In this document: positions 1 to 9,245 of the stretch, in pieces
Numbering within the stretch: position 1 is the stretch's first letter
Layout of the letters: each line of letters begins with the position of its first letter
Assembly (NCBI GenBank): GCA_022828105.1
Contig: JAJEJC010000006.1
Span: 108,496-172,495 of the forward strand
Length of the DNA stretch: 64,000 bases
Direction: 5' to 3'
Origin: Dehalococcoidia bacterium
GTDB lineage: Bacteria; Chloroflexota; Dehalococcoidia; Bin125
Notes under the pieces: model-generated
Databases searched by the model: none
What the model was told of the DNA's origin: nothing
The model's input: the letters and a program-made list of their open reading frames with translations, nothing else
Translations under genes and position numbers: made by a program

Positions 1-743
1 ACCGCCGGCGACGGCGACTCCTCGATCACCTTCTGCCGTCTGCGTTGGACCGAGCAGTCGCGCTCGCCGAGGTGGATGCCGTTGCCTGAGGCGTCGAACA
101 TGACCTGGACCTCGACGTGCCGGCCTTCGGACAGCGCGCGCTCGACCAGCAAGCGTCCGTCGCCGAATGCAGCGAGCCCCTCCCGGCGGGCGCCAGCGAC
201 GGCCGCTTCGAGGCCGTCCGGAGCGTCGTCCTCGGACCGCAACAGCCGCATCCCGCGTCCGCCGCCACCGGCTGCCGCCTTGATCATCACGGGAAATCCC
301 AACTCGCCGATCGCTGCGGACAGCGCCGCGTCGCCCTCATCCTCCTCGATGCCGTCCGCAACCGGAACTCCTGCGTCAGCGGCGAGCCGGCGCGCGGCGA
401 CTTTGTCGCCCAGCGCGTCGATCACGTTGGGCGGCGGGCCAATCCAGATCAATCCGGCGTCCCCGACGGCGCGCGCAAAGTCGGCCCGTTCGGAGAGAAA
501 GCCGTAGCCGGGATGCACCGCGTCCGCGCCCGACAACTCTGCCGCCTCAATGATCGCCTCGATATTGAGATAGCTGTCGCTCGCGGGCGCCGGGCCGATG
601 CGGACCGCGTCGTCGGCGGCATCCACGTGCGGCGCTGAGCGGTCGGCGTCCGAGTAGACGGCGACCGTTCGTACGCCAAGCCGGCGGCAGGTGCGAATGA
701 TGCGCGAGGCAATCTCGCCTCGATTGGCAATCAGCACACTCAT
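1..743 (-). CDS. Biotin carboxylase (acyl-CoA carboxylase subunit), N-terminal part
   Basis: ATP-dependent carboxylation of biotin on an acetyl-, propionyl- or methylcrotonyl-CoA carboxylase; cytoplasmic. The 247 visible residues begin at an ATG with [12 protein letters not shown] and continue with HPGYGFLSE, the ATP-grasp glycine loop [12 protein letters not shown] and the motif [17 protein letters not shown], all hallmarks of the biotin carboxylase N-terminal and ATP-grasp domains. The gene runs off the left edge, so the remaining catalytic part and any fused biotin carrier domain cannot be seen, and the acyl-CoA substrate cannot be told from this piece. It diverges from the PurO-like gene with a 71 bp shared upstream region. 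Confidence 0.93.
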   Translation of the reverse strand, partial: MSVLIANRGEIASRIIRTCRRLGVRTVAVYSDADRSAPHVDAADDAVRIGPAPASDSYLNIEAIIEAAELSGADAVHPGYGFLSERADFARAVGDAGLIWIGPPPNVIDALGDKVAARRLAADAGVPVADGIEEDEGDAALSAAIGELGFPVMIKAAAGGGGRGMRLLRSEDDAPDGLEAAVAGARREGLAAFGDGRLLVERALSEGRHVEVQVMFDASGNGIHLGERDCSVQRRRQKVIEESPSPA

Positions 744-814
744 GGGCAGCCGCGCAGCGCCGGACATGCCCTGAGTCTATCCCCGCCCTCTTGGCAGAGG
801 GATACGCTGGTGAC

Positions 815-1564
815 ATGACCAGCACCACAGATGAACTCCGCGTTTTCGCCGAGCAGAACTTCGGCCGCCACATCGCCGCCAACAGCTATCCGGGGCGGGG
901 CATCGTCGTCGGCCGCTTGGAGACCGGCGGCGAGCAGGACATCTGGGTTCAGATCTACTGGATCATGGGGCGCAGCGAACACAGCCGTAACCGCCGCTTC
1001 GTGGTCGGCGGTGAGGACGAGAGCGAACTCCGAACCAATGCGCGCGACCCCGATCTCGTCTCGGATCCGACCAACATCATCTACGACGCGATGCTGGAGT
1101 CGCCCGACGTCTACTTCGTCTCCAACGGTGATCACACGCACACGATCAAGGACGCGATCGAGCGCTCCGCGCGATTCGAGGATGCGCTCGCGGTGCGTGA
1201 ACGTGAGGACGATCCGCCGAACTACACGCCGCGCATCGCCGCCATGCTCGATCTGCGCGGTCAGGGCGAACTCGCCTTCGCCATCCTGCGCGCCAACGCC
1301 GCCGATTCGCAGTTGACCGATCGCGTCACCTGGCGCTTCCCGTTCCCTCCGCGGGGCCTCGCCTACGGCATCACGACCTATCGGCACGACGGCAAACCGT
1401 TGCCGCCGTTCGCTGGCGACCCGCTCTGGCTGCCGCTCAGCGGCTCGTTCCAGCACGTTGCCGACCTGTACTGGAACGCACTGGACTCGCAAAATCGGAT
1501 CGCGCTCGCGGTCAAGGTGATCGATTCGGCCGGCTCGCGCATCATCCTGCGTCAGCCCGAGTAA
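815..1564 (+). CDS. PurO-type IMP cyclohydrolase-like protein
   Basis: 249 residues matching the IMP cyclohydrolase PurO family (COG3363), which closes FAICAR to IMP in purine synthesis. The recognisable blocks are NSYPGRGIVVGRL near residue 23, VQIYWIMGRSEHSRNRRF near residue 43 and YFVSNGDHTHTI near residue 100. An ATG at 815 is preferred over an in-frame TTG at 791 because the latter adds residues unlike the family. The family is best known from archaea, but bacterial members exist, so the exact activity is inferred from family membership. It is separated from the downstream formate dehydrogenase by 64 bp. Confidence 0.8.
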   Translation: MTSTTDELRVFAEQNFGRHIAANSYPGRGIVVGRLETGGEQDIWVQIYWIMGRSEHSRNRRFVVGGEDESELRTNARDPDLVSDPTNIIYDAMLESPDVYFVSNGDHTHTIKDAIERSARFEDALAVREREDDPPNYTPRIAAMLDLRGQGELAFAILRANAADSQLTDRVTWRFPFPPRGLAYGITTYRHDGKPLPPFAGDPLWLPLSGSFQHVADLYWNALDSQNRIALAVKVIDSAGSRIILRQPE

Positions 1565-1628
1565 TCGCGACGAAGGCTCGCGACCGACGCTTGTACCATC
1601 TGGATATCAACACTCGAGAGGTGCAGCG

Positions 1629-4412
1629 ATGACGACCGGGACGGCTGCGGAGACCCTCACGGTCACCGTCGACGGTGAGTCGGTGGAGACAAGCTCCGGC
1701 GCGTCGATCCTCGACGCCGTTCTGGCCGCCGGCGTCGATCTACCCCACCTCTGCAAGGACCTCGATGGTCCCGCCCTGGGCGCCTGTCGCACCTGCCTGG
1801 TCGAGATCGACGGGCAGCGCGGGCTGCCCGCCGCCTGCCATACTCCGGCAGCCGACGGACAGGTCGTGCGCACCGACTCCGAGGCCGCGCGTTCGGCCCG
1901 CAAGGGCATCCTCGAACTCACGCTTGCAATGACCGACAGCGCCGCGCATTCGAATGGCGCCGGGGAGAACGAACTGCGTCACCACGCGCGGACGCACGAG
2001 GCGAAGGCCGGCCGCTGGAACGGCCGAGTCAATGGTCACGAGGACGAGTCGAATCACTTCTACAAGTTCAATGCGACTGACTGCATTCTTTGTGGACGCT
2101 GCGTCTCGGCCTGTTCCGATCGCCAACACATCGGCGCGATCGGCATCGCCGGCGCGGGCAAGGCGGCGCGAATCGCGTCTTTTGGCGACGAGCCGCTGGG
2201 GGAGTCGACCTGCACCTCCTGCGGTTCCTGCGTGGCGGCCTGTCCAACCGAAGCATTGACGCCCAAGCGGGGCGCCTCGGGCGCGAAGACGGTCTCGACC
2301 GTCTGTCCATACTGCGGCGTCGGTTGCGGAATCAAGATCACCTCCGAGAACGGCGTCCTCACGCACGTCGACGACGATCCGGAGAATCGCTCATCGCAGG
2401 GCCTGCTCTGCGTCAAGGGACGCTTCGGTACGGCGTTCGTCAATCATCCCGACCGCTTGACGACGCCGCTGATACGCGGGCCTGAGGGTCTGCGCCCGGC
2501 CTCCTGGGATGAGGCGCTCGATCTGGTCGCCGAGAAGTTCGCCGAACATCGCGGCGCGTTCGGCGCGTTCTCCTCGGCCAAGGCGACGAACGAGGACAAC
2601 TACATGCTGCAGAAGTTCGTGCGCGCCGTGATGGGCACGAACAACATCGATCACTGCACGCGGCTCTGCCACTCGCCCTCGGTCGAGGCCATGCTGGCCC
2701 AACTCGGCTCCGGCGCGACCTCGAACAGCTACAGCGACTACGAGGCGTCCGACTGCCTCTTCGTCGTCGGCGCGGATCCGTCCTCCAACCACCCGGTCGC
2801 GGCCTCCAGAATGCGCAGCGCCGTGGACCGCGGCGCTGCCTTGATCGTGCTCAATCCGAAGCGGATCGAACTCTGCGATCACACCGATCTCTGGCTGCAG
2901 CAGTATCCGGGTACCGACGTCGCGGTGCTCAACGGCATGGCCAGGGTGATCCTCGACGAAGGTCTGGCCGACACCGACTTCATCGAGACGAGGACCGAGG
3001 GCTACGAGGACTGGCTGGCCGAGCTCGACGAGTACACGCCCGAGGCGGTTGAGCGGATTTCTGGCGTGCAGGCCGACCTCCTGATCCGCGCCGCGCGCAC
3101 CTATGCGCGGCCGAATCCTGTTGGAGACGATCCGGGCGGATCGTGCCTGATCTGGGGGATGGGCGTCACCCAGCACACGAACGGCACGGCCAATGCGACG
3201 GCGCTGCTCAATCTCGCTCTGCTCACAGGCCAGGTCGGGCGGATCGGCAACGGGGTTTCGCCGCTGCGCGGCCAGAACAACGTGCAGGGCGCGGGCGACG
3301 CCGGCTGCGTGCCCGACGCATTGCCCGGCTATCAGCGCTACACGCCCGAAGTGCTGGACAAGTTCAACCGCGTCTGGGCCTCGGACCTACCCGCCGCCGA
3401 GGGGCTGCGGGCGACCGATATGGTCGAGAGCATGCTCTCCGACGACGGCGTCGCGTGCATGTACATCGTGGGTGAGAACCCCTTGCTGACCGAGCCGAAC
3501 CTGGCGCATGCGCACGAGGCGATCGAGAAGCTCGACTTTCTCGTGGTCCAGGACATCTTCATGCACGAGACGGCGGAGCTGGCCGATGTGGTGTTGCCGG
3601 CGGCCTCGTTTGCCGAAAAGGAAGGCACCTTTACCAACTCGGAACGCAGGGTGCAGCGGGTGCGACAGGTGATTCCGCCGGTCGGCCAATCCCGAGCCGA
3701 CTGGGAGATCGTCCAGGATGTCGCGCGCCGCACTGCGCAGCGGCTCGGACAGTCGGCGCTCGGCTTCGAGCATGGCTCCGCCGCGTCGGTCTTCGACGAG
3801 CTCGCCGCACTGACGCCGATTATGGCCGGACTCTCGCACCGCCGCCTGAACGAGCAGGGCGGCATTCAGTGGCCATGTCCCAGCGAAGATCATCCAGGCA
3901 CGCCACGGCTCTACGACGAGTCGTTCCCTCGGGGACTGGGCAAGTTCATCCCGGTCCGCCAGTTGCCGCCTTCGGAGGAGGCGCCCGACGACCGCTACCC
4001 GCTGATCCTCAACACTGGCCGCGTCCTCTATCACTGGCACGGCGGCACGATCACTCGCCGCGTGGACGGCCTGGTCGATTCATGGCCCGAGTTGCGTGTC
4101 GCGATCCACCCGAACGACGCGGCGCGGATGGAGATCGTCGACGATGAGGCGGTCTGGGTCGCCTCGCGCCGCGGTCGGCTGGAAGGCGTGAGTTTTGTGA
4201 CTGATGATGTCGCCGAGGGGTCGATCTTTGTGCCGTTTGTCCGGCTGGCCGACTCGGCGGCCAATTGGCTGACCAACAACGCATACGACGAGGTCGCGCG
4301 CATCCCCGAATACAAGGTCTGCGCCGTCGCCGTCGAGCGAGCGGCCGAGCCGAGTGAATGGCGTCACAGCGGCGCCGGAGGCAAGAAGGGCAAGCGTCGC
4401 CAGTTCTGGTAG
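1629..4412 (+). CDS. fdhF: Formate dehydrogenase alpha subunit (molybdopterin, Fe-S)
   Basis: Oxidises formate to CO2 in the cytoplasm, passing electrons through Fe-S clusters. The 927 residues carry an N-terminal 2Fe-2S ferredoxin-like domain (DLPHLCKD, ACRTCLVEI, ACHTPA), then 4Fe-4S motifs (CILCGRCVSAC and CTSCGSCVAACPTEAL), a further cysteine motif (CPYCGVGCGI) that starts the molybdopterin oxidoreductase domain, and a C-terminal dinucleotide-binding domain. The Mo ligand region reads HCTRLCHSPSVEAM, so the metal ligand is cysteine and not selenocysteine. A GAGAGGTG ribosome binding site precedes the ATG. No NuoE/NuoF-like partner genes are adjacent, so an NAD- or ferredoxin-coupled partner must lie elsewhere or the subunit acts alone. 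Confidence 0.93.
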   Translation: MTTGTAAETLTVTVDGESVETSSGASILDAVLAAGVDLPHLCKDLDGPALGACRTCLVEIDGQRGLPAACHTPAADGQVVRTDSEAARSARKGILELTLAMTDSAAHSNGAGENELRHHARTHEAKAGRWNGRVNGHEDESNHFYKFNATDCILCGRCVSACSDRQHIGAIGIAGAGKAARIASFGDEPLGESTCTSCGSCVAACPTEALTPKRGASGAKTVSTVCPYCGVGCGIKITSENGVLTHVDDDPENRSSQGLLCVKGRFGTAFVNHPDRLTTPLIRGPEGLRPASWDEALDLVAEKFAEHRGAFGAFSSAKATNEDNYMLQKFVRAVMGTNNIDHCTRLCHSPSVEAMLAQLGSGATSNSYSDYEASDCLFVVGADPSSNHPVAASRMRSAVDRGAALIVLNPKRIELCDHTDLWLQQYPGTDVAVLNGMARVILDEGLADTDFIETRTEGYEDWLAELDEYTPEAVERISGVQADLLIRAARTYARPNPVGDDPGGSCLIWGMGVTQHTNGTANATALLNLALLTGQVGRIGNGVSPLRGQNNVQGAGDAGCVPDALPGYQRYTPEVLDKFNRVWASDLPAAEGLRATDMVESMLSDDGVACMYIVGENPLLTEPNLAHAHEAIEKLDFLVVQDIFMHETAELADVVLPAASFAEKEGTFTNSERRVQRVRQVIPPVGQSRADWEIVQDVARRTAQRLGQSALGFEHGSAASVFDELAALTPIMAGLSHRRLNEQGGIQWPCPSEDHPGTPRLYDESFPRGLGKFIPVRQLPPSEEAPDDRYPLILNTGRVLYHWHGGTITRRVDGLVDSWPELRVAIHPNDAARMEIVDDEAVWVASRRGRLEGVSFVTDDVAEGSIFVPFVRLADSAANWLTNNAYDEVARIPEYKVCAVAVERAAEPSEWRHSGAGGKKGKRRQFW

Positions 4413-4438
4413 GCACACAGGACCGGTGAGCGCGAGAG

Positions 4439-5374
4439 CTAGGCCTCGGGCGTGGCCACGGCACTCAGGAGCCCCACGACCACGATGCGTTCGGCGTAGC
4501 TATGCGTGTCTGCGTCGAAATCCCCGGAACACGTGATCAACGTGACCACTGACTCCCGCGTCTGGCTGAGGTACTTGACCGCCTCTTCGGAGTCAGGCCG
4601 AATCGTCACCTTATCGACGATGTCGTACACGAAGTAGCGATCTCGGGATCGCTCGAACATGATCAGTTGGTCGCCGACTCGCGTTTCATCAAGTTCCCAG
4701 CAGACCCCGATGTCGATGTTGCCGTCCCGGTCCTGGTAATCGCGGTGTCCGCCCAGCAGCGCATTGCCCTGTTCCCCGGGGACGGCCGAGCGGTTGAACC
4801 AGCCAACGACGAACGGATTGTCGGGCGATCCCATCGCGCCGTCGGCGGTCAGACCGACCTGAACCACGGCGGCGCGGATTCCCGCCGAAGGCAGGATCAA
4901 CTCCCAGGCCGTCTCGAATCTCGCCCCGCTTGACGGCACCACGCCGTTGTCCAACGGCAAGATGCCGCCTTCCGACCCATCTGAGCCGTGGACCAGCTTG
5001 CTCGGGTCGAGTTCGTCAAGGAGGACGTCGGAGAGCATGTGCACGAACTGGTGCGGTTCGGCAACCGACATCGGCGCCGATCCGGCCAGTTGCTCATCCG
5101 CAGCGCCCGACGTAGCGAGCCCGCCGTAGGCCACATACTTCGGTCGATGGGTCTCATCCGATCCGTTCCATTCGGGCTGCTTCCATTGAGTGACGGACGA
5201 CCGATCAGCGCCAATCAGGGTCAGCGTCAGGATCGGAACGGCCAGGAGCAGTGCCGCAAGTCCGGCAATCATCGCGGCGAACAGTCGCGGCTGCGAGTAG
5301 CGCAGGTCGGTCAGGGACCAGAGCAGATCGTAGCCCCAACCGAAGAGACTAGCGAGGGCGCGGCCGAGCGGCAC
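4439..5374 (-). CDS. Sortase family transpeptidase 1
   Basis: Membrane-anchored cysteine transpeptidase of the sortase superfamily, 311 residues from a GTG start. One N-terminal membrane segment lies at about residues 32-52. The catalytic domain shows LLGGHRDY with the active-site histidine, TLITCSGDF with the active-site cysteine, and SYAERIVVVG with the conserved arginine. It ends convergent to fdhF and starts 11 bp after the stop of a paralogous sortase, so the two are very likely cotranscribed. No LPXTG-type substrate is recognised nearby; the target and sortase class are unknown. Confidence 0.9.
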   Translation of the reverse strand: MPLGRALASLFGWGYDLLWSLTDLRYSQPRLFAAMIAGLAALLLAVPILTLTLIGADRSSVTQWKQPEWNGSDETHRPKYVAYGGLATSGAADEQLAGSAPMSVAEPHQFVHMLSDVLLDELDPSKLVHGSDGSEGGILPLDNGVVPSSGARFETAWELILPSAGIRAAVVQVGLTADGAMGSPDNPFVVGWFNRSAVPGEQGNALLGGHRDYQDRDGNIDIGVCWELDETRVGDQLIMFERSRDRYFVYDIVDKVTIRPDSEEAVKYLSQTRESVVTLITCSGDFDADTHSYAERIVVVGLLSAVATPEA

Positions 5375-5385
5375 GACTCACCCCT

Positions 5386-6393
5386 CTACGCATCCGGCGA
5401 CGCCACGGCTGCCAGCTCGCCCACCACCACCAGTCGGTGCGAGTACCTGTTCGTCTCCGTGTTGAACGAGCCCGTGCAGGTGATCAGCGTGACCACCGGT
5501 TCATCGGTGTCGTGCAGGTACCGAGCCGATTCGCGTTCGGTCGGATCCAGCGTCACCGTCTCCGTCACCGTGTACACGTAGTAGACGTTCAGTTCGGCGT
5601 CCCAAATCAGCATGTGGTCGCCGATGCGGGTGTTGTTCAACTCCCAGCAGACGCCGGTGCCGATGTTGCCCGAGATGTCCTCGTAGTCGCGGTGTCCAGC
5701 CAGCAGCGTGTTACCGACCTCACCCGGAGCGGCGGTCGAATCCAGCCAGCCAACCACGTAGGGATTGTCGGGCGATCCCATCGCTCCGGTCGGCGTGCGG
5801 CCCAGCGAGACCACCGCGCTCTTCAATCCGGCCGAGGGAATGATGATCTCCCAGCTCGTCCGGTGCGGCTCGCCGCTGGAACGGACCACGCCATTGCCCA
5901 GCGGCAAGATGGCGCCCTCCGAACCGTCGCTGCCGTGCTTCAACGCGGCGACATCGTAGCCGTCCTCCAGCAGGGTGCTCAGCGCGACGACCTCATAGCC
6001 CGCGACGACGGTCGGTGCGGTTTCCTGTGGCTCCTCGGGTTGAGATTCGCTCTGGACCGGCTCGCCGGCCTGTTCCGCCTGGTCGGTGGCCTGGGCTTCG
6101 GCCTGTACCGGTTCCTCGTCCTGCGACGCCGGCTGCTCGCCCTGGACGATGACCGTCACTTCGGGCTGGCTCGCAGCGTGTTGTTGTACCTCGGCGTCGT
6201 CTGACTGTTCGCTCTGCGGGTTGGCTTGAGATTCCTGGGTGGTAAGCGCCTGACTTTGAGACTGAGTGGAGTCTTCTCCGCCGGCGACCAGGAACAACAC
6301 CACAAGGGTGACTATGAACGCCAGCGGTGCGATCCCGACCGCGGCAAGCAGCACCGGTTGTTCAGTCCACAGTTCTCGCACTCGGTCCAGCAT
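5386..6393 (-). CDS. Sortase family transpeptidase 2
   Basis: Second sortase-like protein, 335 residues from an ATG. A membrane segment at about residues 15-38 is followed by a long Gln/Glu/Pro-rich low-complexity linker (about residues 42-125) that would hold the catalytic domain away from the membrane. Catalytic signatures are LLAGHRDYE (His), TLITCTGSF (Cys) and RYSHRLVVVG (Arg). The catalytic domain aligns closely with the downstream sortase, and both keep the phrase SDGSEG(G/A)ILPL, so the pair arose by duplication. Its 5 prime end is overlapped by the tail of the recombinase reading frame. Confidence 0.9.
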   Translation of the reverse strand: MLDRVRELWTEQPVLLAAVGIAPLAFIVTLVVLFLVAGGEDSTQSQSQALTTQESQANPQSEQSDDAEVQQHAASQPEVTVIVQGEQPASQDEEPVQAEAQATDQAEQAGEPVQSESQPEEPQETAPTVVAGYEVVALSTLLEDGYDVAALKHGSDGSEGAILPLGNGVVRSSGEPHRTSWEIIIPSAGLKSAVVSLGRTPTGAMGSPDNPYVVGWLDSTAAPGEVGNTLLAGHRDYEDISGNIGTGVCWELNNTRIGDHMLIWDAELNVYYVYTVTETVTLDPTERESARYLHDTDEPVVTLITCTGSFNTETNRYSHRLVVVGELAAVASPDA

Positions 6394-8269
6394 TGCCGCT
6401 GTTTCTCTGGGTCAACCCCGACGCCATTGCTGCCAATGTAGGCAGACTGCTCGCGCGCCGCCAAATCGTAATCGCAATCTCAGTTAGCCAAGCGTAAAGC
6501 GCATCTACCTGTTCGGCCGTAGGCTCTTCATGCGGCGGGCAAGTTCCGCGCCTGCATCGCGTCCGCGCTAGCGCATCACCCAGCGTCGCCGTAGGCTGGA
6601 ACCGTCCGGGACCTGTGGGGCTGTAGCTCAGCTGGGAGAGCGTTTGACTGGCAGTCAAAAGGCCGGGGGTTCGAGTCCCCCCAGCTCCACCATCATGTAC
6701 CGAATTGCGAACTCCTTCTGCGAGCGCCACTTCAGCGGCGTCCTTGCGCCCGATCGGACTGTCTTCCGGCATCGGAATGGTGTAATTGATCACGGCCCGG
6801 CCGGGCTCGACGTCGATCCGCTTGATGAACGTGCGAAGGAACGCCTTCGACTCGGTGATGTCGCTGGTGCGCAGGAACTCGGCCATGTCGGCGGCGAATT
6901 CGGCGACGACCTCAGCCTTGTCGAGCAGAACACGGCGTTCGGCCAGCGCCTTCCTGGCCTGCTCGGCGGCCGTCTCTAACTGCTCCTTGCGCGCCATGTG
7001 CTCACGGATACGCGGCGCGGCATCGTCGATCTCCAGGTCGGTCTTCTCGATCACCCGCCAGATGCAGTCCAGCATCAGCCGAATCCCGTGTAGCTCTTCT
7101 TCGATCATCTCCAGCCGCTCGCGCTCCTCGCGCGCGGCGCCGTCCATCTCCTCGTCCAGCATCTTGACCAGCTCCCGGATGTTGCTCTCGGTCAGCACAT
7201 GGTCGCGCAGTTGGTCGAGGATCAGGGTCTCGAAGCGCCTGGCGTTGAGCCTGGGCGTCTCGCAACTGCCCGAGCCGCGCTTGAGCAACGAGCCGCAGAC
7301 GTAGTAGGTGTACTTGCCGCCCTTGGCCTCGGACGCCGTCAACTGCTTGCCGCAGAGCGCGCAGCTGACCAGCCCGGAGAGCAGGTAGGGACTGGACGCG
7401 CGGCGCGGGTTGGACTTGGCCGGCGCCCGCGCATCGAGCATCGCCCCCACCTGTTCGAACTCTTCCTTCGAAGCGATCGCGGGCACCGCATGCTCGACTC
7501 GAACCGGCTCAGAGCCGTCGGTCGCCTTAAGTCCCCAGACCAGGGTGCCCATGTAGACCTCGTTGGAGAGGATCTTGTGGACCGCAGTCTTGATCCAACG
7601 CTTGCCCTTGGCCGAGGGAATGCCTTCTGAGTTGAGCTTCTTCACGATCTCAAGGATGCTCTGTCCACGCAGCGCCATCTCGAAGATGCGCCGCACGACG
7701 GCGTCCCTGGGCGGGTCCAGTTCGAGCCGGGGGCGCTGCTTGCCGCCGTCGGTGACGTAGACCTTGCGGTAGCCGAGCGGCGCATGCGAGGCCAGGTAGA
7801 AGCCGCGCGAGGCCGACTCGCGCATCCCCCGGCGGACCTCTTGGGCGAGATTCTCCGAATAGAACTCGTCGACGCTCTCGATGATTGCCTCCATCAGCTT
7901 GCCGGTCGGGGTGTCGTCGGCGTGCTCGGTGATCGAGGTGACGCGGACGCCGCGCCGGCGCAGCATCGATTTGAAGGCGACTGCGTGCTCGCGCTTGCGC
8001 GTGAAGCGGGAGAATTTCCAGACCAGGATCTCCTGGAAGGGCGATTCGGTCTCCGAGGCTTCGTCCAGCATCTTGCGGAACTGGGGCCGGTCGGCGACGC
8101 GTCCCGACTCCGCCTCGTCAACGTATTCGCGGACGACGCGGTAGCCGTTGCGCTCGGCAAAGTCCCGCAGGGCGCGGAGTTGTGCGGCGACGGAGAGGTC
8201 GACATCCTGGCGGTCCGACGAGACGCGGGCGTACAGCGCCGCTGGAATCGATTCGCGTGGTTGGTTCAT
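6362..8269 (-). CDS. Large serine recombinase (integrase), reading through tRNA-Ala
   Basis: Site-specific recombinase of the large serine family. The resolvase domain starts with AALYARVSSDRQDVD (catalytic serine in the ARVSS motif), followed by the recombinase domain (APLGYRKVY, KILSNEVYMGTLVWG), a zinc ribbon (LVSCALCGKQL ... CETPRL) and a coiled-coil region. ATG 8269 is chosen over a GTG at 8293 because AGGGA lies at proper spacing before it. From about residue 526 onward the protein is translated from the antisense strand of the tRNA and then from flanking DNA, ending inside the sortase 2 start region. The natural C-terminus is therefore created by the integration junction. Downstream transfer and replication genes suggest it is the integrase of that element. 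Confidence 0.9.
   Translation of the reverse strand: MNQPRESIPAALYARVSSDRQDVDLSVAAQLRALRDFAERNGYRVVREYVDEAESGRVADRPQFRKMLDEASETESPFQEILVWKFSRFTRKREHAVAFKSMLRRRGVRVTSITEHADDTPTGKLMEAIIESVDEFYSENLAQEVRRGMRESASRGFYLASHAPLGYRKVYVTDGGKQRPRLELDPPRDAVVRRIFEMALRGQSILEIVKKLNSEGIPSAKGKRWIKTAVHKILSNEVYMGTLVWGLKATDGSEPVRVEHAVPAIASKEEFEQVGAMLDARAPAKSNPRRASSPYLLSGLVSCALCGKQLTASEAKGGKYTYYVCGSLLKRGSGSCETPRLNARRFETLILDQLRDHVLTESNIRELVKMLDEEMDGAAREERERLEMIEEELHGIRLMLDCIWRVIEKTDLEIDDAAPRIREHMARKEQLETAAEQARKALAERRVLLDKAEVVAEFAADMAEFLRTSDITESKAFLRTFIKRIDVEPGRAVINYTIPMPEDSPIGRKDAAEVALAEGVRNSVHDGGAGGTRTPGLLTASQTLSQLSYSPTGPGRFQPTATLGDALARTRCRRGTCPPHEEPTAEQVDALYAWLTEIAITIWRRASSLPTLAAMASGLTQRNSGNAGPSARTVD
6617..6692 (+). 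tRNA. tRNA-Ala (anticodon GGC), CCA encoded
   Basis: Full cloverleaf. The acceptor stem GGGGCTG pairs with CAGCTCC and contains the G3-U70 wobble that identifies alanine tRNAs. The D-arm is TAGCTCAGCTGGGAGAG, the anticodon loop CTGGCAG contains GGC, and the T-arm includes GGTTCGAGTCC. The discriminator A is followed by an encoded CCA. The 3 prime part is the likely integration target of the recombinase just downstream. Confidence 0.97.
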
Positions 8270-8459
8270 CGTGTGTCCCTGTTCTTCGGCCACAGACGGA
8301 AGCAGTGGTAGATCAATGTTCGAAACAGCTTACCCAAACCGCGTCACGAGATGTTGTCACGTACCGTCAATCTGACGTTCTGAGGCGTTAAGGCGTTGAA
8401 TAGGCGCGTCTTGTGTTCAGAGTGGGCGATGTTGGTTGTCCGCGGGTGTCGTTGGAGTC

Positions 8460-9231
8460 TCATGAATGCCCGAGTGGGCCGTCTGACGGTGCCGATCGTG
8501 TTGAGGGAGGAGAAGCGAGAGACGCTGGAGCGCTGGGCGCGCTAGCCGACTGCGTTGCAGGCCCTGGTGCTACGGTTCTGGATCGTGCTCGCCGCGGCAG
8601 GCGGGCAGACCAATCTCGAGATGGCCGCGGAAGTGGGTTGTCATCCGGTCACGGCCGATAAGTGGCGCCGGAGCTACGCGAGCTGCGGCTCGATGGACCG
8701 AGCAACGGACCGCGTCGGCGAGCGCCGCGCACGACCGGCGACGGGCAAGTGGCAGCCTTGATAGTCCAGACGCTCGAGGAGCAGCCGTGCAACGCGACCT
8801 ACTGGTCGACCCGCTCGATGGCCGGCGAGATGAGCATGTTGCAGACGGCTACCTCCAGGATCTCGCGCGCCTTCAGCCTTAAGCGCACCTGGTCGAGCAG
8901 TTCCCGCTCTCGCCGGACTCGCAGTTCATCGACAAGGTGCGCGACGTCACCACGCGCCGCAGCTCCGAGAGCCGGTGCTGGCGGCAGCGCCATCACCGCT
9001 TCAGCTTCCACTTCACCCCGACCTCCAACTCCAGGAAGAGTCTGGTCGAGCGCTGGTTCTCGAAACTGACGACGAAGCGGCCATGGGTCGGTGCCGACCG
9101 CAGTGTCGCTGATCTGCCCCGCGCCGTCGAGTGTCGGATGACCGAGTGGAACGAGAATCTGCGTCCCTTCGCCTGGCCCAGGGCCGCCGACCAGAGTATC
9201 GACACCCTCGGCCGGATCTCTCGACCGTAAT
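8460..9231 (+). pseudogene. IS630-family transposase remnant
   Basis: Decayed plus-strand transposase read in several frames. An N-terminal helix-turn-helix region (QTNLEMAAEVGCHPVTADKW) is followed by the family phrase LEEQPCNATYWSTRSMA, then RAFSLK and SPDSQFIDKVRDV in shifted frames, and finally a C-terminal block with HFTPTSNS, VERWFSKLTTKR and TEWNENLRPFAW. An internal stop sits in the first block, and the central DDE region containing the second catalytic Asp is deleted, so it is inactive. No terminal inverted repeats were recognised. Confidence 0.75.
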
Positions 9232-9245
9232 CGCGACTCAGGAAA

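Noticed and set aside
1629..4412. Selenocysteine in the formate dehydrogenase
   Set aside because: The ligand position is a normal Cys codon and there is no in-frame TGA.
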